DNA from: Conidiobolus incongruus B7586
Lineage: Eukaryota; Entomophthoromycota; Entomophthoromycetes; Entomophthorales; Conidiobolaceae
Length of the DNA: 28,071 bases
Assembly: GCA_000697335.1 (NCBI GenBank)
Contig: JNEM01016800.1
Location: 1-28,071 of the forward strand
Reading direction: 5' to 3'
Translations under genes and position numbers: made by a program
Part shown: piece by piece, positions 1-10,236 of the stretch
Numbering within the stretch: the first letter of the stretch is position 1
How the letters are laid out: every line of letters begins with the position of its first letter
The notes under the pieces: model-generated
Seen by the model: the letters and a program-made list of their open reading frames with translations, nothing else
Told to the model about the DNA's origin: nothing
The model's database searches: none

Positions 1-1550
1 AAGTTATAAAATTATAATTATATCTATTTTTTTCAATAACTCTATTAATTAATAATTAAATCAATTTAAATTTAAATATATAATAAATTTATATTATTTA
101 TTTATAATTAGATATATTTGACTAAATTATATTAACTTTTAATTGATATATAAAAATTTATATTTTATTTAAAATAAGTCATAAATATATATATTTTGGT
201 TATAAAAAGAAAATTAATATTTAATATATCTATCTTTTGCTTTTTTAGCTTTTTTAAATTTATAAGATATAAAGTCAATTAACTTCTTATATTAAAAAGG
301 ATTAATTTTTTTTTAAGTTTCTTAAATATATTTTTAAAGCTTATTTAAATTTTTGCTAATAGGAAAGTTTTAACATCTTTTTTTAATTAATTTTAAAGAT
401 GTTTAATTAAATTAAAGTTAAAAGATTTAGGAAGCTACTTTATAACTATTATTTTATTATTTTTAAATTATTTAATATTAGAAATAATAATATAACAAAA
501 GGTATTATTTTGTTAGAAAATAATATCTAATATATTTAACCTATTTTATTTAATAGTTTTTTTTAATTTAATATCTAGAATATTTTAATATATCTTAATA
601 TTAATTCCTTTATTAACTTTATAAAGATATCTTATATTAAAAGATAATATATATTTTTAAACTATAATTAACCTATTATTATATTTTTAAGTTATAATAA
701 CATAAATATTATAAAATAATTTTTTGTTTTTAAAATATTTAAGTTTTTTATAAAATCTACTAAAATATATTATTGTTTTATTAAATTAATTAACTGTATT
801 TTAATTAATTTTCATTTAACTTGAATAATGATATTTAAACTTTTATTTAACTTTATAATAAGATTTTTTTAGTTAGGGGTGTTTTTTCTTAAAGTGTGAG
901 TGATATCTATTATAATATAAAACACATATAATAGTATTAATATTAATTAATATTCCTACATAATCTTGTAATTTTTTTTATATTTCTATAGTAATATTAT
1001 ATTTACTTGTATTTACCAGCCTATAAATATACCTTTCATCATATTTATTTATAATCCTAACACACCTAAGTTTAAGTTTAAATATATCCTTATTATAATT
1101 TTTAATAGCTTTAACTATATTAAACTAATTAATATTTATAATTTTAATAATCTTATAAATTGATTTATCTTTATTATAAAATTAATTAATATATAAGTAA
1201 ATCTTTTTAAAAAGGGATTTAAGTATTTTGGTATTAGTATTATTTAAAATAATAATATTAGTGTATATATATATATATAAATAATTTAATAAAAGGAAAA
1301 AGATTTAAATAATTTTTGCTTTATATACCCCCTTAATTGATAAACCCACAAATTTATAACTTACCCTATTTAAAATTTAGGATTTAATATATTATCTAAT
1401 AATATATTAAATATAATTAAATATAATTAAATATAACTTAATATAATCAGGTAATACACTTTAATTATATATTTTAATTTCAATTAATTTAATTAAGAAT
1501 TGCTTAAGTTACAGGTAAATATATAAGTGATTTTTATTTTATAACTCATT
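1..1550. repeat. AT-saturated gene-free block, possible mutated repeat relic
   Basis: No reading frame, tRNA or other gene is visible on either strand. Composition is more extreme than the other intergenic DNA here: G and C together are only about a tenth of bases over long stretches. By hand I count about 5 CA and 7 TG dinucleotides in bases 1-600, against about 9 of each in only 180 bases at 3481-3660. TA steps and TTAA are abundant. This looks like DNA worn down by C-to-T change at CpA/TpG (RIP-like) or by long neutral drift. The family of any original element cannot be told. The right border is gradual and approximate. Confidence 0.4.
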
Positions 1551-2160
1551 TTTGCAAGTTAATATATATATCTACTATATTTATAAAAATTTATCAATTT
1601 AAATCTTTAAATTTGATGATTTTAAAAAATATATAAGATATATCATAAATTATTTTGATTATTATTTTACTAATAGATTATTTCTCCAAATATTATATTA
1701 TAATATTTAATAATCATTTGATTTATAGGTATAAACATAGAAATTAAAATGCTTAAAAACTGAAAAAGTTTAATAAATAATTATTAATTTTAATATTTTA
1801 TATAAAAATAATATGAATATCAATTCAGATTTTAATCTAGCCAAAAAATAACTATTGATATTGATATCTGTTGGTAATTTATTGTACTCAGAGCTTTTTT
1901 TGTAATTATTTAATTTCAATTTTAATATAATATGTTTATAAAAATTAAATTATTAATGTTATCTGATATATTCAACAAAATTAAATTTACAAGGTTTGAT
2001 AAAGAAGTCATATAATTAAAGAATTGATAACAAAATAATTTATTGAAAAATAAAAAATAAATAAAGTTTAGAACAGTTGAGATCATCATTGAAATGAAAG
2101 TAAAAAGTTTCTAACTGCATGGAGAGTTTGAGATTCACCGGAAAGGAAAGAAGGAGTATT
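1551..2160. other. Intergenic, 3' flank of the repeat-protein gene
   Basis: AT-rich DNA with no gene seen. It holds the downstream side of the minus-strand gene at 2161-3366. A minus-strand AATAAA at 2039-2044, about 117 bases past the stop, is a plausible poly(A) signal. Confidence 0.5.
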
Positions 2161-3366
2161 TTAGAATGAAGATTGAGGGCCAACAGCACCATCCCAAGGA
2201 CATTTACCATTGACTTTGTCGAAACATGCCCAAGCTCCATCACTTTGTTTATACCAACATGGAGGATAGTTTGGACCATTAATGGGCTTATCTCTCATGT
2301 TTCCAGCATAGCACATACTTTTATTGCCACCACTACCACCTCCGGGTCTCTTGACAGGATTAGGGAAGTTGGGACATTTGTTAGTATTAGGTTCATATTC
2401 GTAGCAGGAGTAAGTGTTATCAGGTTCTTGGTACCAGCATGGTGGAGTGTTAGGTCCAGATGCAGGATATTGCTTCATATTTCCTCTGTAGCAAGTAGCT
2501 CCATTGGGAGGATCACTGGCAAGGTAGGTTGGAATGCTTAAGAATGAAGGAAATTGTGGTAGAACATTACCTGGCCATGGACACTGACCGTTGACTTTGT
2601 CGAAGCAAGCAAATTGACCATCATTCTGCTTATACCAACATGGAGCAGCGGCAGGATAATATTGAACTTTATCTCTCATATTTCCAGCGTAGCACCAAGG
2701 TGTGCGGTTATAAAACTGGGGAGTATTTAAAAATGACGCAGGCTTAGGGTTAATGTTACCAGGGAAAGGGCATTGATTGCCATTAACATAACTGTAGCAA
2801 GAAAGTGCACCATCAGATTCTCTATAGACACAAGGGGGAGATGATTCACGATCATATTGAGGTCTATTTCTTTGGTTTCCATGGTAGCAATAAGGTCTGC
2901 GATTGTAATGCTCTGGAGTATTTAAGAAACTTGGTCTCTTAATAGGATTAGGGAAATTGGGACATTTGTTGGTATTTGGTTCGTATTCATAGCAAGAATT
3001 AGTACCATCTGGTTCACGATACCAACATGGAGGGGTGTTAGGTCCAGATGCAGGGTATTGCTTCATATTTCCTCTGTAGCAAGTAGCTCCTTGATTTCCA
3101 CCACCCCCAGGTCTCTGAACACGGTTGGGGAAATTAGGGCAATTTTGAGTTCCATTTTCATATTCATAACAAGAATATGTGTTATCAGGTTCATGGTACC
3201 AGCATGGAGGAGTATTTTCCCCAGAAACTGGATATTGTTTCATATTTCCTCTAAAGCAGGTAGCTCCATTTGGAGGATTGGAAGCTAAAAATGATGAATC
3301 ATAAGGGCTAAATTGAGCCTGAATAGTATTCGTCACCAAGACGATGACAAGAGAGTACAAATTCAT
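2161..3366 (-). CDS. Secreted cysteine-rich protein of six four-Cys repeats
   Basis: Single-exon gene, 401 residues; I do not recognise the family. Residues 1-17 form a signal peptide (hydrophobic LVIVLV core, likely cut after QA), and there is no other membrane segment, so the product should be secreted or wall-associated. The mature part holds six repeats of about 60 residues with first cysteines at 37, 96, 160, 225, 292 and 352. Each fits C-[YF]-x-G-N-x(13-14)-P-C-[WV]-Y-x(8)-[SA]-C-[YF]-x(6-8)-C-P, i.e. Cys spacing 17-18, 10 and 7-9. All 24 cysteines lie in this pattern, suggesting two disulphides per repeat. Repeats 1, 2 and 5 are nearly alike, and 4 resembles 6. Linkers are Gly-rich or carry SFLNTP...YNR; NGT and NRT are possible N-glycosylation sites. 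Aromatic and Asn/Gly residues near the cysteines would suit carbohydrate or surface binding, but that is inference. Confidence 0.9.
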   Translation of the reverse strand: MNLYSLVIVLVTNTIQAQFSPYDSSFLASNPPNGATCFRGNMKQYPVSGENTPPCWYHEPDNTYSCYEYENGTQNCPNFPNRVQRPGGGGNQGATCYRGNMKQYPASGPNTPPCWYREPDGTNSCYEYEPNTNKCPNFPNPIKRPSFLNTPEHYNRRPYCYHGNQRNRPQYDRESSPPCVYRESDGALSCYSYVNGNQCPFPGNINPKPASFLNTPQFYNRTPWCYAGNMRDKVQYYPAAAPCWYKQNDGQFACFDKVNGQCPWPGNVLPQFPSFLSIPTYLASDPPNGATCYRGNMKQYPASGPNTPPCWYQEPDNTYSCYEYEPNTNKCPNFPNPVKRPGGGSGGNKSMCYAGNMRDKPINGPNYPPCWYKQSDGAWACFDKVNGKCPWDGAVGPQSSF

Positions 3367-3415
3367 AATACCTTATTTTATGTTATAATTCAGAATATTT
3401 TTGATTTGATTTTGG

Positions 3416-3424
3416 TTATATATA
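3416..3424 (-). promoter_or_regulatory. Likely TATA box of the repeat-protein gene
   Basis: The minus strand reads TATATATAA about 50 bases upstream of the ATG at 3366. The position suits a TATA box with a short leader. In DNA this AT-rich the motif could arise by chance. Confidence 0.4.
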
Positions 3425-3582
3425 CTTCTTAACCAAATACAGGAGCATATTCTCAAATTAAGGGTATTTTTAAGTAATTAAATTTGAAATTTAAAATCAT
3501 TTCAGGAGCAAATTGAGAAAATCAATTCAATATCAGTAATATTGGGAACCATGTTGTTATTATTATATCTTAATTTCTCTTC

Positions 3583-3610
3583 TATAATAATAATAATAAT
3601 TATTATTATA
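3583..3610. repeat. AAT/ATT inverted repeat
   Basis: A run of AAT units meets a run of ATT units. The arms TATAATAATA (3583-3592) and TATTATTATA (3601-3610) are perfect complements and could form a hairpin. It lies about 220 bases upstream of the secreted-protein gene. Most likely this is microsatellite slippage rather than a control site. Confidence 0.55.
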
Positions 3611-6138
3611 GATTTCAAAATGAATACACTATAAGATTTAATTATAACCTGGATTGTGAGCTAATAATTAATATATTATACTTTTACATATAAATTGAGT
3701 TGAAAATATTAAAGTTTTGACTTTTATATATTTGAAGATCAAATTTGTGAAATTTAATATATCATATCCTTATCTACAGTTGAATATTACAAATTTTTAT
3801 TAAATTATATTCTAATATATTGAAAGAATATAAAATTGGAATGGAAATATTAACACATGAAAAAAATTATAGTATGAGTATATTTCAATAACCCTGGGAT
3901 ATTAAGGGTTTAATTAATAAAAAAAATGATGAATGATTAAATTGTCAAATTATTTTAGATTTGAGAGAAATTAAATTCATCCATAGTTCAAATCCACTCA
4001 ATTTATTGAATTGAATATAATAAATTTAATGCGATTAAATATTCTAAGGACTTAACACCTACTAATATAATTTAATGATATAGCTGCTAAGGGATAGAAA
4101 ACTGATATAAAATTTATGTAGTATTGTTATAGTTTAAAATATAAATATAATCAACTTTATACTATTAAATAGTTTGATTTTAAATCTGTCACTACCTATT
4201 GCAAACAATCATCTCACTCAAAGGAAATATAATATTAACCTGTAAATTATTTGAATATTTAATTCTGTAATCTTTTCTAATAAAACCCAAGTGATATATA
4301 ATTTAATTATTCATATTTTAACTGAAATAAACTAAATTATAAAAAAATAAAAAATTTACAGATTTTAAAAATATTAATATTTAAATACATTTAAAGCCAA
4401 AAATTTCAATTAAATCAAAATAAATATTTGATTAAATTTTATTACTGAATATTTTATGTGAATGAAATAGCGTTTGTTATTAGCTATTATCTAATATTTA
4501 ATATCAGGTAAAGAGTATCTCACTTATCATAATAATAATTAATCACAAAATTTGAGAAAATTTATTAAGATTTGATTTATTTAAAACAATTTTGGGATTT
4601 GAAAAATATTTAAAATTCAGGATCGTAACACTAAAAGTAATAATAATTTATTAAATTAAATGTATTTCTTAATGACTTTATTTCAGATTTAAAAAATTTC
4701 CTAATAATATTCGAGATCTATTTACTAAAATAATAGACTATTTAGAACAATCAATATCAACTAATAAACATTATTTGAATATATTTTTAGAGATTATTAG
4801 GGATTATTATAAATATAATATTCTTTAAATCTCATACAATAATTATGAGAATTTGATATAACCAATCAGAAAAGTTTTACATATATATTAATATATGTTA
4901 ATCAAAAAACAATTATGCGAATTGATACTGTCATTAGTTTTTAATAATAAATTATTCTAATATTCTTAATTTGATTTCAGATATTAATTTATTTGTTAAG
5001 TAATAAATTAATAATTTGTCAAATTAAATATAATTTTAGTTATAATCTAACCTAAAATATATTTTAATAATTAGTATTCTGTTAATATATATTCATATAC
5101 GGTATCATTGATGGATTAAATATCAATGTTATGGTAAAATTATACAAAGTTCAGTTGAAATAAAATACTAGAAAGTTTAAATAGCACAAGTATGAATATT
5201 AAAATATTCACATAATATCGAATTCTTATTTTTTCACTAAAGTTTTATGTTCTTTCAATAATTTATTAATTTTTTATGCTTCATGAAAACTAAATAACAT
5301 TATATATTTTTGAATAATTAAGAACAATGTTCATTCAAATTTGTATTGTGGTCTTATTTACAAATCTAATATTATTAACATCATCATAATATTGATATCA
5401 TTTACATTTTTATATCTTTATTCATTTTTCATAATATCATATATTATAATAATAAAAATAGGTATTTTTCAAATGATTTAACGATATTCCAAATCATTCA
5501 TAATTTAATATAACTATATATTATAAAAGACAATTAGAATAATATTATTCAAATAATATATTAAATATGTTTTACAAAGCTTTGAGAAAATATTTTATAG
5601 AACAATATATATATAACTTTATATAACTTGTTTGTAAATAATCATTCTTAATTATTTATTAATTTGAAATATAATTTTTAATTTTTCAAAGCATGGGGTA
5701 ATTCAATTTATAATTTAGGAAAGAGTATTTTAAAATTATTTTTATAATAAAGAAAATTTTAATATTGGAATAAATATTTATTATAAATCTAGAGCTATTG
5801 TGTTTTGAAATCATATTCTAGAACTATGATATATATCTAAGAATTGGAAAATATTAATCAAATTTTTAAATTTATTAAAAATATCATGAAAAACTTTAGT
5901 TTTTATGAATCCAACTATTGGTATCAAATCTTTGTCTTCTTATAGCTTTTCATTAAAGTTTTAAATAGTAAAATACATTTCAGGTATGATATATATATAT
6001 ATCAATTACAGTTCAAAACATCATGATATATAATTATTCTATATTAATTTAATAATGCTATATATTTCATTTATTATTATTATTATTAGCTTTATGCTTT
6101 TAATAATTTAATTTTTCCCATTTATTAATGTAAATTTT
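3611..6138. other. Long AT-rich intergenic region
   Basis: About 2.5 kb in which I see no convincing coding exon, tRNA or mobile element. It contains AT microsatellite tracts (for example near 5990-6002 and 6070-6090). CA and TG steps are ordinary here, unlike in 1-1550. Confidence 0.5.
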
Positions 6139-6814
6139 CTAAAGATTTATATTTGGTAATTGGGGAACGCAATTCAAAACTGACAAATTGGGTTTTAGAT
6201 ACTCATTAATCGATTTAATTATATAATGTGACGACCTTCCTTGCTCATATATTGGCCCTTTACCATAAGAAATTAATATGTAATAATCTCTCCAAAATAT
6301 TGCTGAAATCTTTTTTATTAAATTTCTTGGAATCAATAATTTAATGAATATAAATATTCAACTTTTTAATAAGAAAATAGCTTCATATGGTGAATTCAAT
6401 TACATCACACTTAAAAATAGGTTTGGAACATTCAGGAAAATATCTCCTATCATGCTGGCATATTATTCTCGCTTTAGGTATACTATAAATTAAAAGAATG
6501 TTATCAAAACAGATCACAATTTGTCCATTTGAATCATTTATCAGCCTGATTGATATAAGTATAAGGCTACTTTTTACCAGTATATAATATTTATTTATTT
6601 CAATTACAATAATTGGCAAGAATTGTTCTAGTAAATGAGTGATTTATATAGTTATTTTAATTAAATATATATTTAATAAAATTTTTTTAATCTAAATTTA
6701 CCCTTTGTCAAGGCTAGTAAATGCCCTTTTCCCTTTACAGCTCAAGCACTCGTAATTTCTATTGTACACAAGTTTAGGTGATATTTTATATTGAATATGA
6801 CAATAATAAAACAT
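6139..6814 (-). CDS. Hypothetical small three-exon gene with a CxxC motif
   Basis: Weak model of 137 residues: exons 6702-6814, 6409-6545 and 6139-6302, joined by GT-AG introns of 156 and 106 bases with matching phases. Exon 1 starts with ATG and encodes an early Cys-His and a Cys-x2-Cys (residues 23 and 26, YECLSC), possibly a metal site. Exon 2 carries further cysteines (ICQHDRRYFPEC). Exon 3 is rich in aromatic residues and ends with TAG. No family is recognised. In favour: three consecutive coding-like stretches on one strand, richer in G+C than the flanks, with an in-frame start. Against: both introns are longer than elsewhere in the window and one donor is GTGATG. A second acceptor choice for exon 3 exists, and the locus could be a decayed gene. 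Confidence 0.33.
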
Positions 6815-8361
6815 CTTGATTAGAGTGATTGAACATTTAAGCATTTTAGAGTGAATATCAATAAAATCATAGCTATTATCAGTAAATTTGATAATGTAGT
6901 TATATAATAAAAAATATAGATTGTCTCATAAAACTTTCAAGCATTATTAGATATTAAAACATGACATTATTTGAAGAAAATAATTGAATTTAAAATATTT
7001 TGAATGATCTAAAATTTGGTTTTGATAATTATAATTTTTTTCAAAAAAGAAATATTTTAATTACATATTATTAAATTTTATTGGAATTCCTGGTTTTATA
7101 AATATGATTCAGGCAAACATATATCCCAATTATCGATATATCTCAATAACTTTATCCTAACTATTTTATGTACATTACACTATTTGACAAATATAAAATT
7201 GAAATTAAATTAATTAATCAAATATAGTGAATATGATTGTATAAGTATATAATGTCATTATGATAAATTTATGGCTTAAGTTTATACAAGAGTAACATTA
7301 TCCCAATCTATTGAAAGTCAATATATTTTATTATTATCATGAATTGTAAAATTAAACAAATTTTAATTTATAATGATTCCAGGTTGATAGAGATTAAAAT
7401 GCTATAAATAAATAAATATATATATATATATTAAAAATTTTCTTTATTTTTGTATATAATTACTTAGAATAAATATAAAACCTAAACTAAGAACATTTTT
7501 GAAATATATTTTATTTTAAATTATTTATTATTTTAAAATTTTCATATATAATATATAAAAAGAACAAATAATTGAAATTTTATAATATCTGATCAAATCT
7601 AGACATATTAAAATTTTAACTTTTAAAAAAATTTTTTTTTGAAAATATTGTCAAGATTTTAAATAAGTCAATTACATAAGTCAATTACTATTGTAATTAA
7701 ATTTCAAAACCTAAAGCAAATATTTATATAATGCTTTTTTAAACAAATCACATAATTGAAAAATTCTTTTTGAAAAGAAAATAATGTAATAATATAAATG
7801 GCAAGTGTAAATTTATTATTAAAATATACATGCTCATATTTAGTGATTTTAATTTTGAAATCGTTTCAAATACTTCTAATTGGTAATAGTTTTAGACTAA
7901 AAATAATATATTGAATATTGGATGTTAAAATTTTCATGTTATTTTGAATTTATCAAAATTTAAATCATTCGATTTTATAGAATATTTTTAGTTATTGAAA
8001 ATAAAAAATCATATGATAGCTTAATAACATTTCATTACATAGAATTTTAAAATTTATTATATCTCAAAAAATCTTCGTTTTCTAAATATATCATGGTCTT
8101 AGTTAAAAATTTTAATACTAAAATGATTAAAGTTTCAATGAAAATATCATCAATTATAGAAATAAAGATTTATATATAATGTTCAAAAATCCAGATATTA
8201 TGATAACTGATGTATATTAAGTTAATAAAATAATGTCAAAATAGTATAATATTATGAATGGATAAATCAAATACAAACAAAAGATATTTTATCAGTTTTA
8301 TTAAATCATATAATCAGTGATTATAAAAAAGAATCTCAAATATTGGAAAGCGCGATTACAT
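6815..8361. other. AT-rich intergenic region
   Basis: No gene seen. A minus-strand AATAAA at 8297-8302, about 60 bases past the stop of the fumarate reductase gene, is a likely poly(A) signal for it. A short TA run lies near 7419-7431. Confidence 0.5.
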
Positions 8362-10236
8362 TTAGTTGATCTTTCCGATGATGGCATCTGGAGCATATTT
8401 TTCAACTACATCCTTCTTGTGAAGCATGTTGAATTCATCACTGGCATCGCGACCTGCAAACAATAAAATAGCTTTCTTACCACCGGGATGTTCATGCATG
8501 AATTTGGTAACATCTAATACTTGTCCATTAACAATAACCCAGCAGTCCTTTTCAGTATTGTGCTTAGCAACTTCTTCTAAAGTCCATACTTTGTTTCTAT
8601 CTTGGGCTGATTTGGATGGAGCAGCAGAGGCTTGTGTTTGAGATTGGCTTTGAGCTGGCTGTGACTGTGTTTGGGCTTGTGGTGCTGGTTGAGAAACAGA
8701 TGGTTGAGATTGACCCTTTTGGCCAAGATTAAAAGTAAGAGTGAGTGATTGAGTTTGAGGGTCAACTTGTACAAGAGTGCTAAATGCATTAGGATTAAGA
8801 TGTCCAGAGATAGAGTTAAGACGGTTGGCGGCATTTTGCGAGAGGAGTTGGTATTGATGACGTGAAGCAGAGGCTCCAGCAACACGACCATACACAACAC
8901 AAGTGAGTAAAGCAGAACCTCCAAGACGATTAGCACCGTGAATACCACCGCAAACTTCACCAGCAGCGAATAAACCAGGGATAGGACCTTTTTCATTGCA
9001 AACTTGGGCTTGATCATTGACCTTGACACCTCCCATGGTAAAGTGCAATACAGGGGTCATTAAAGAAACATAGAAGTGATCATTCATACTGTAAGGTGTA
9101 TTGGCAAAGAATTTCTTCTTAAATTTGTCATTCTTAGTTTCAGCAGCTCTATTGTAGTCATTAAAGGTTTCCTCTAAGACTTTAGGAGAAACGCCAATTT
9201 CTTTAGCAAGATCAGCACCAGAGTCAAACTTCTTCATCAAACCACGTCCCATATAGTGCTTAACATGCCATTCAATTTCCTTTCCGGCCTTGCTATTTAA
9301 AACCAGTCTAATTGGGAACTTGTTTTTCCACATTTCACCTGTGACAAAGTCACGATGTTGGAGTTCGTCAACGAAACGCTTACCATTGGCATCAAGAAGG
9401 ATACCACCAACACCTCTCAGAGCTTCAGCAGCTAAGAATTTAACTTTAGCATCGGGTTCCTTAGGATCGACAATACCAGTTGGATGAACCTGGACAGATT
9501 CTAAATCAACAGCACTACCACCAATATCAAGGGTCATCTTCAAACCATCACCAGTACAGTAATCACCATTGGTAGTGGATAAGTTATAGATATCAGGTCT
9601 ATGTTTCTTCAAGATAGAGTTTTCAGTAAAGTCAGCTGCATAACCACCAGTAGCTAAAACAACAGGACCATATTCTTCCCCTGTTTGGCCGTCAGGGGTG
9701 GTGTATTGGATACCGATGACAGCACCATTAGAGTCTTGTAATAACTTACTACCTCTGCATTTTGTCTTAATAGTAACTCTGTGAGGTTCAGTCTTAGCTA
9801 GTTCTTCCAAACGCTCCATAAGTGCATAAGTGATAGTCATACCAGGGAACCTTTCCTTTCCTCTGTGAGTACGGGGATGAGAGTGACCACCAAGACGAGC
9901 AACTAAAGACAGGTCGATCTTGAACTTATCTTGAAGCCATTCAACAGCTGAACCACTGTTGTAGGTGAGAACTTTAACGAGCTCAGGACGAACCTTATCA
10001 CGAGCAGATTTAACAGTATCGTTATAGAATTGTTCGGCACTATCTGGGATTTTCTTGGCAATTTGAGTGCGGGTTAAGGCACCGTTAATACCAGATGTGG
10101 CCTTTGTACTATTTCCACCAAAGAAAGAACTTTTATCAATAACACATACGTTACCTCCATTTTCATAGATGGTGTGAGCAGCTGATAAACCAGCTAAACC
10201 ACCTCCAACAACGACGACTTGATTTGGATTACCCAT
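8362..10236 (-). CDS. Soluble fumarate reductase with C-terminal cytochrome b5
   Basis: Intronless, 624 residues. Residues 5-470 are an FAD-dependent fumarate reductase/succinate dehydrogenase-like flavoprotein. They show the GGGLAG dinucleotide fold at 11-16, then SFFGGNSTKATSGI, QVHPTG, an HRD segment, HFTMGGV and HGANRLGGSAL, which carry the substrate-binding His/Arg residues of the Osm1/Frd1 and flavocytochrome c3 family. A linker rich in Gln, Ser, Pro and Ala follows. The last ~75 residues are a cytochrome b5 domain with HPGG (His583) and a second haem ligand His at 606 (MLHKKD). Expected role: fumarate to succinate, reoxidising reduced flavin or NADH in low oxygen, with b5 passing electrons. 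There is no signal peptide or membrane segment, so it is probably cytosolic. Yeast Osm1/Frd1 lack the b5 tail, but b5-fused forms occur in other fungi and protists. Confidence 0.95.
   Translation of the reverse strand: MGNPNQVVVVGGGLAGLSAAHTIYENGGNVCVIDKSSFFGGNSTKATSGINGALTRTQIAKKIPDSAEQFYNDTVKSARDKVRPELVKVLTYNSGSAVEWLQDKFKIDLSLVARLGGHSHPRTHRGKERFPGMTITYALMERLEELAKTEPHRVTIKTKCRGSKLLQDSNGAVIGIQYTTPDGQTGEEYGPVVLATGGYAADFTENSILKKHRPDIYNLSTTNGDYCTGDGLKMTLDIGGSAVDLESVQVHPTGIVDPKEPDAKVKFLAAEALRGVGGILLDANGKRFVDELQHRDFVTGEMWKNKFPIRLVLNSKAGKEIEWHVKHYMGRGLMKKFDSGADLAKEIGVSPKVLEETFNDYNRAAETKNDKFKKKFFANTPYSMNDHFYVSLMTPVLHFTMGGVKVNDQAQVCNEKGPIPGLFAAGEVCGGIHGANRLGGSALLTCVVYGRVAGASASRHQYQLLSQNAANRLNSISGHLNPNAFSTLVQVDPQTQSLTLTFNLGQKGQSQPSVSQPAPQAQTQSQPAQSQSQTQASAAPSKSAQDRNKVWTLEEVAKHNTEKDCWVIVNGQVLDVTKFMHEHPGGKKAILLFAGRDASDEFNMLHKKDVVEKYAPDAIIGKIN

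Noticed and set aside
2173-3288. Plus-strand open frames opposite the secreted-protein gene
   Set aside because: They are antisense shadows of a repeat-rich coding region. The minus frame has a signal peptide and a conserved cysteine pattern; the plus frames show neither.
8426-9487. Open frames overlapping the fumarate reductase on both strands
   Set aside because: They have no motifs and lie entirely inside a well-conserved enzyme in another frame.
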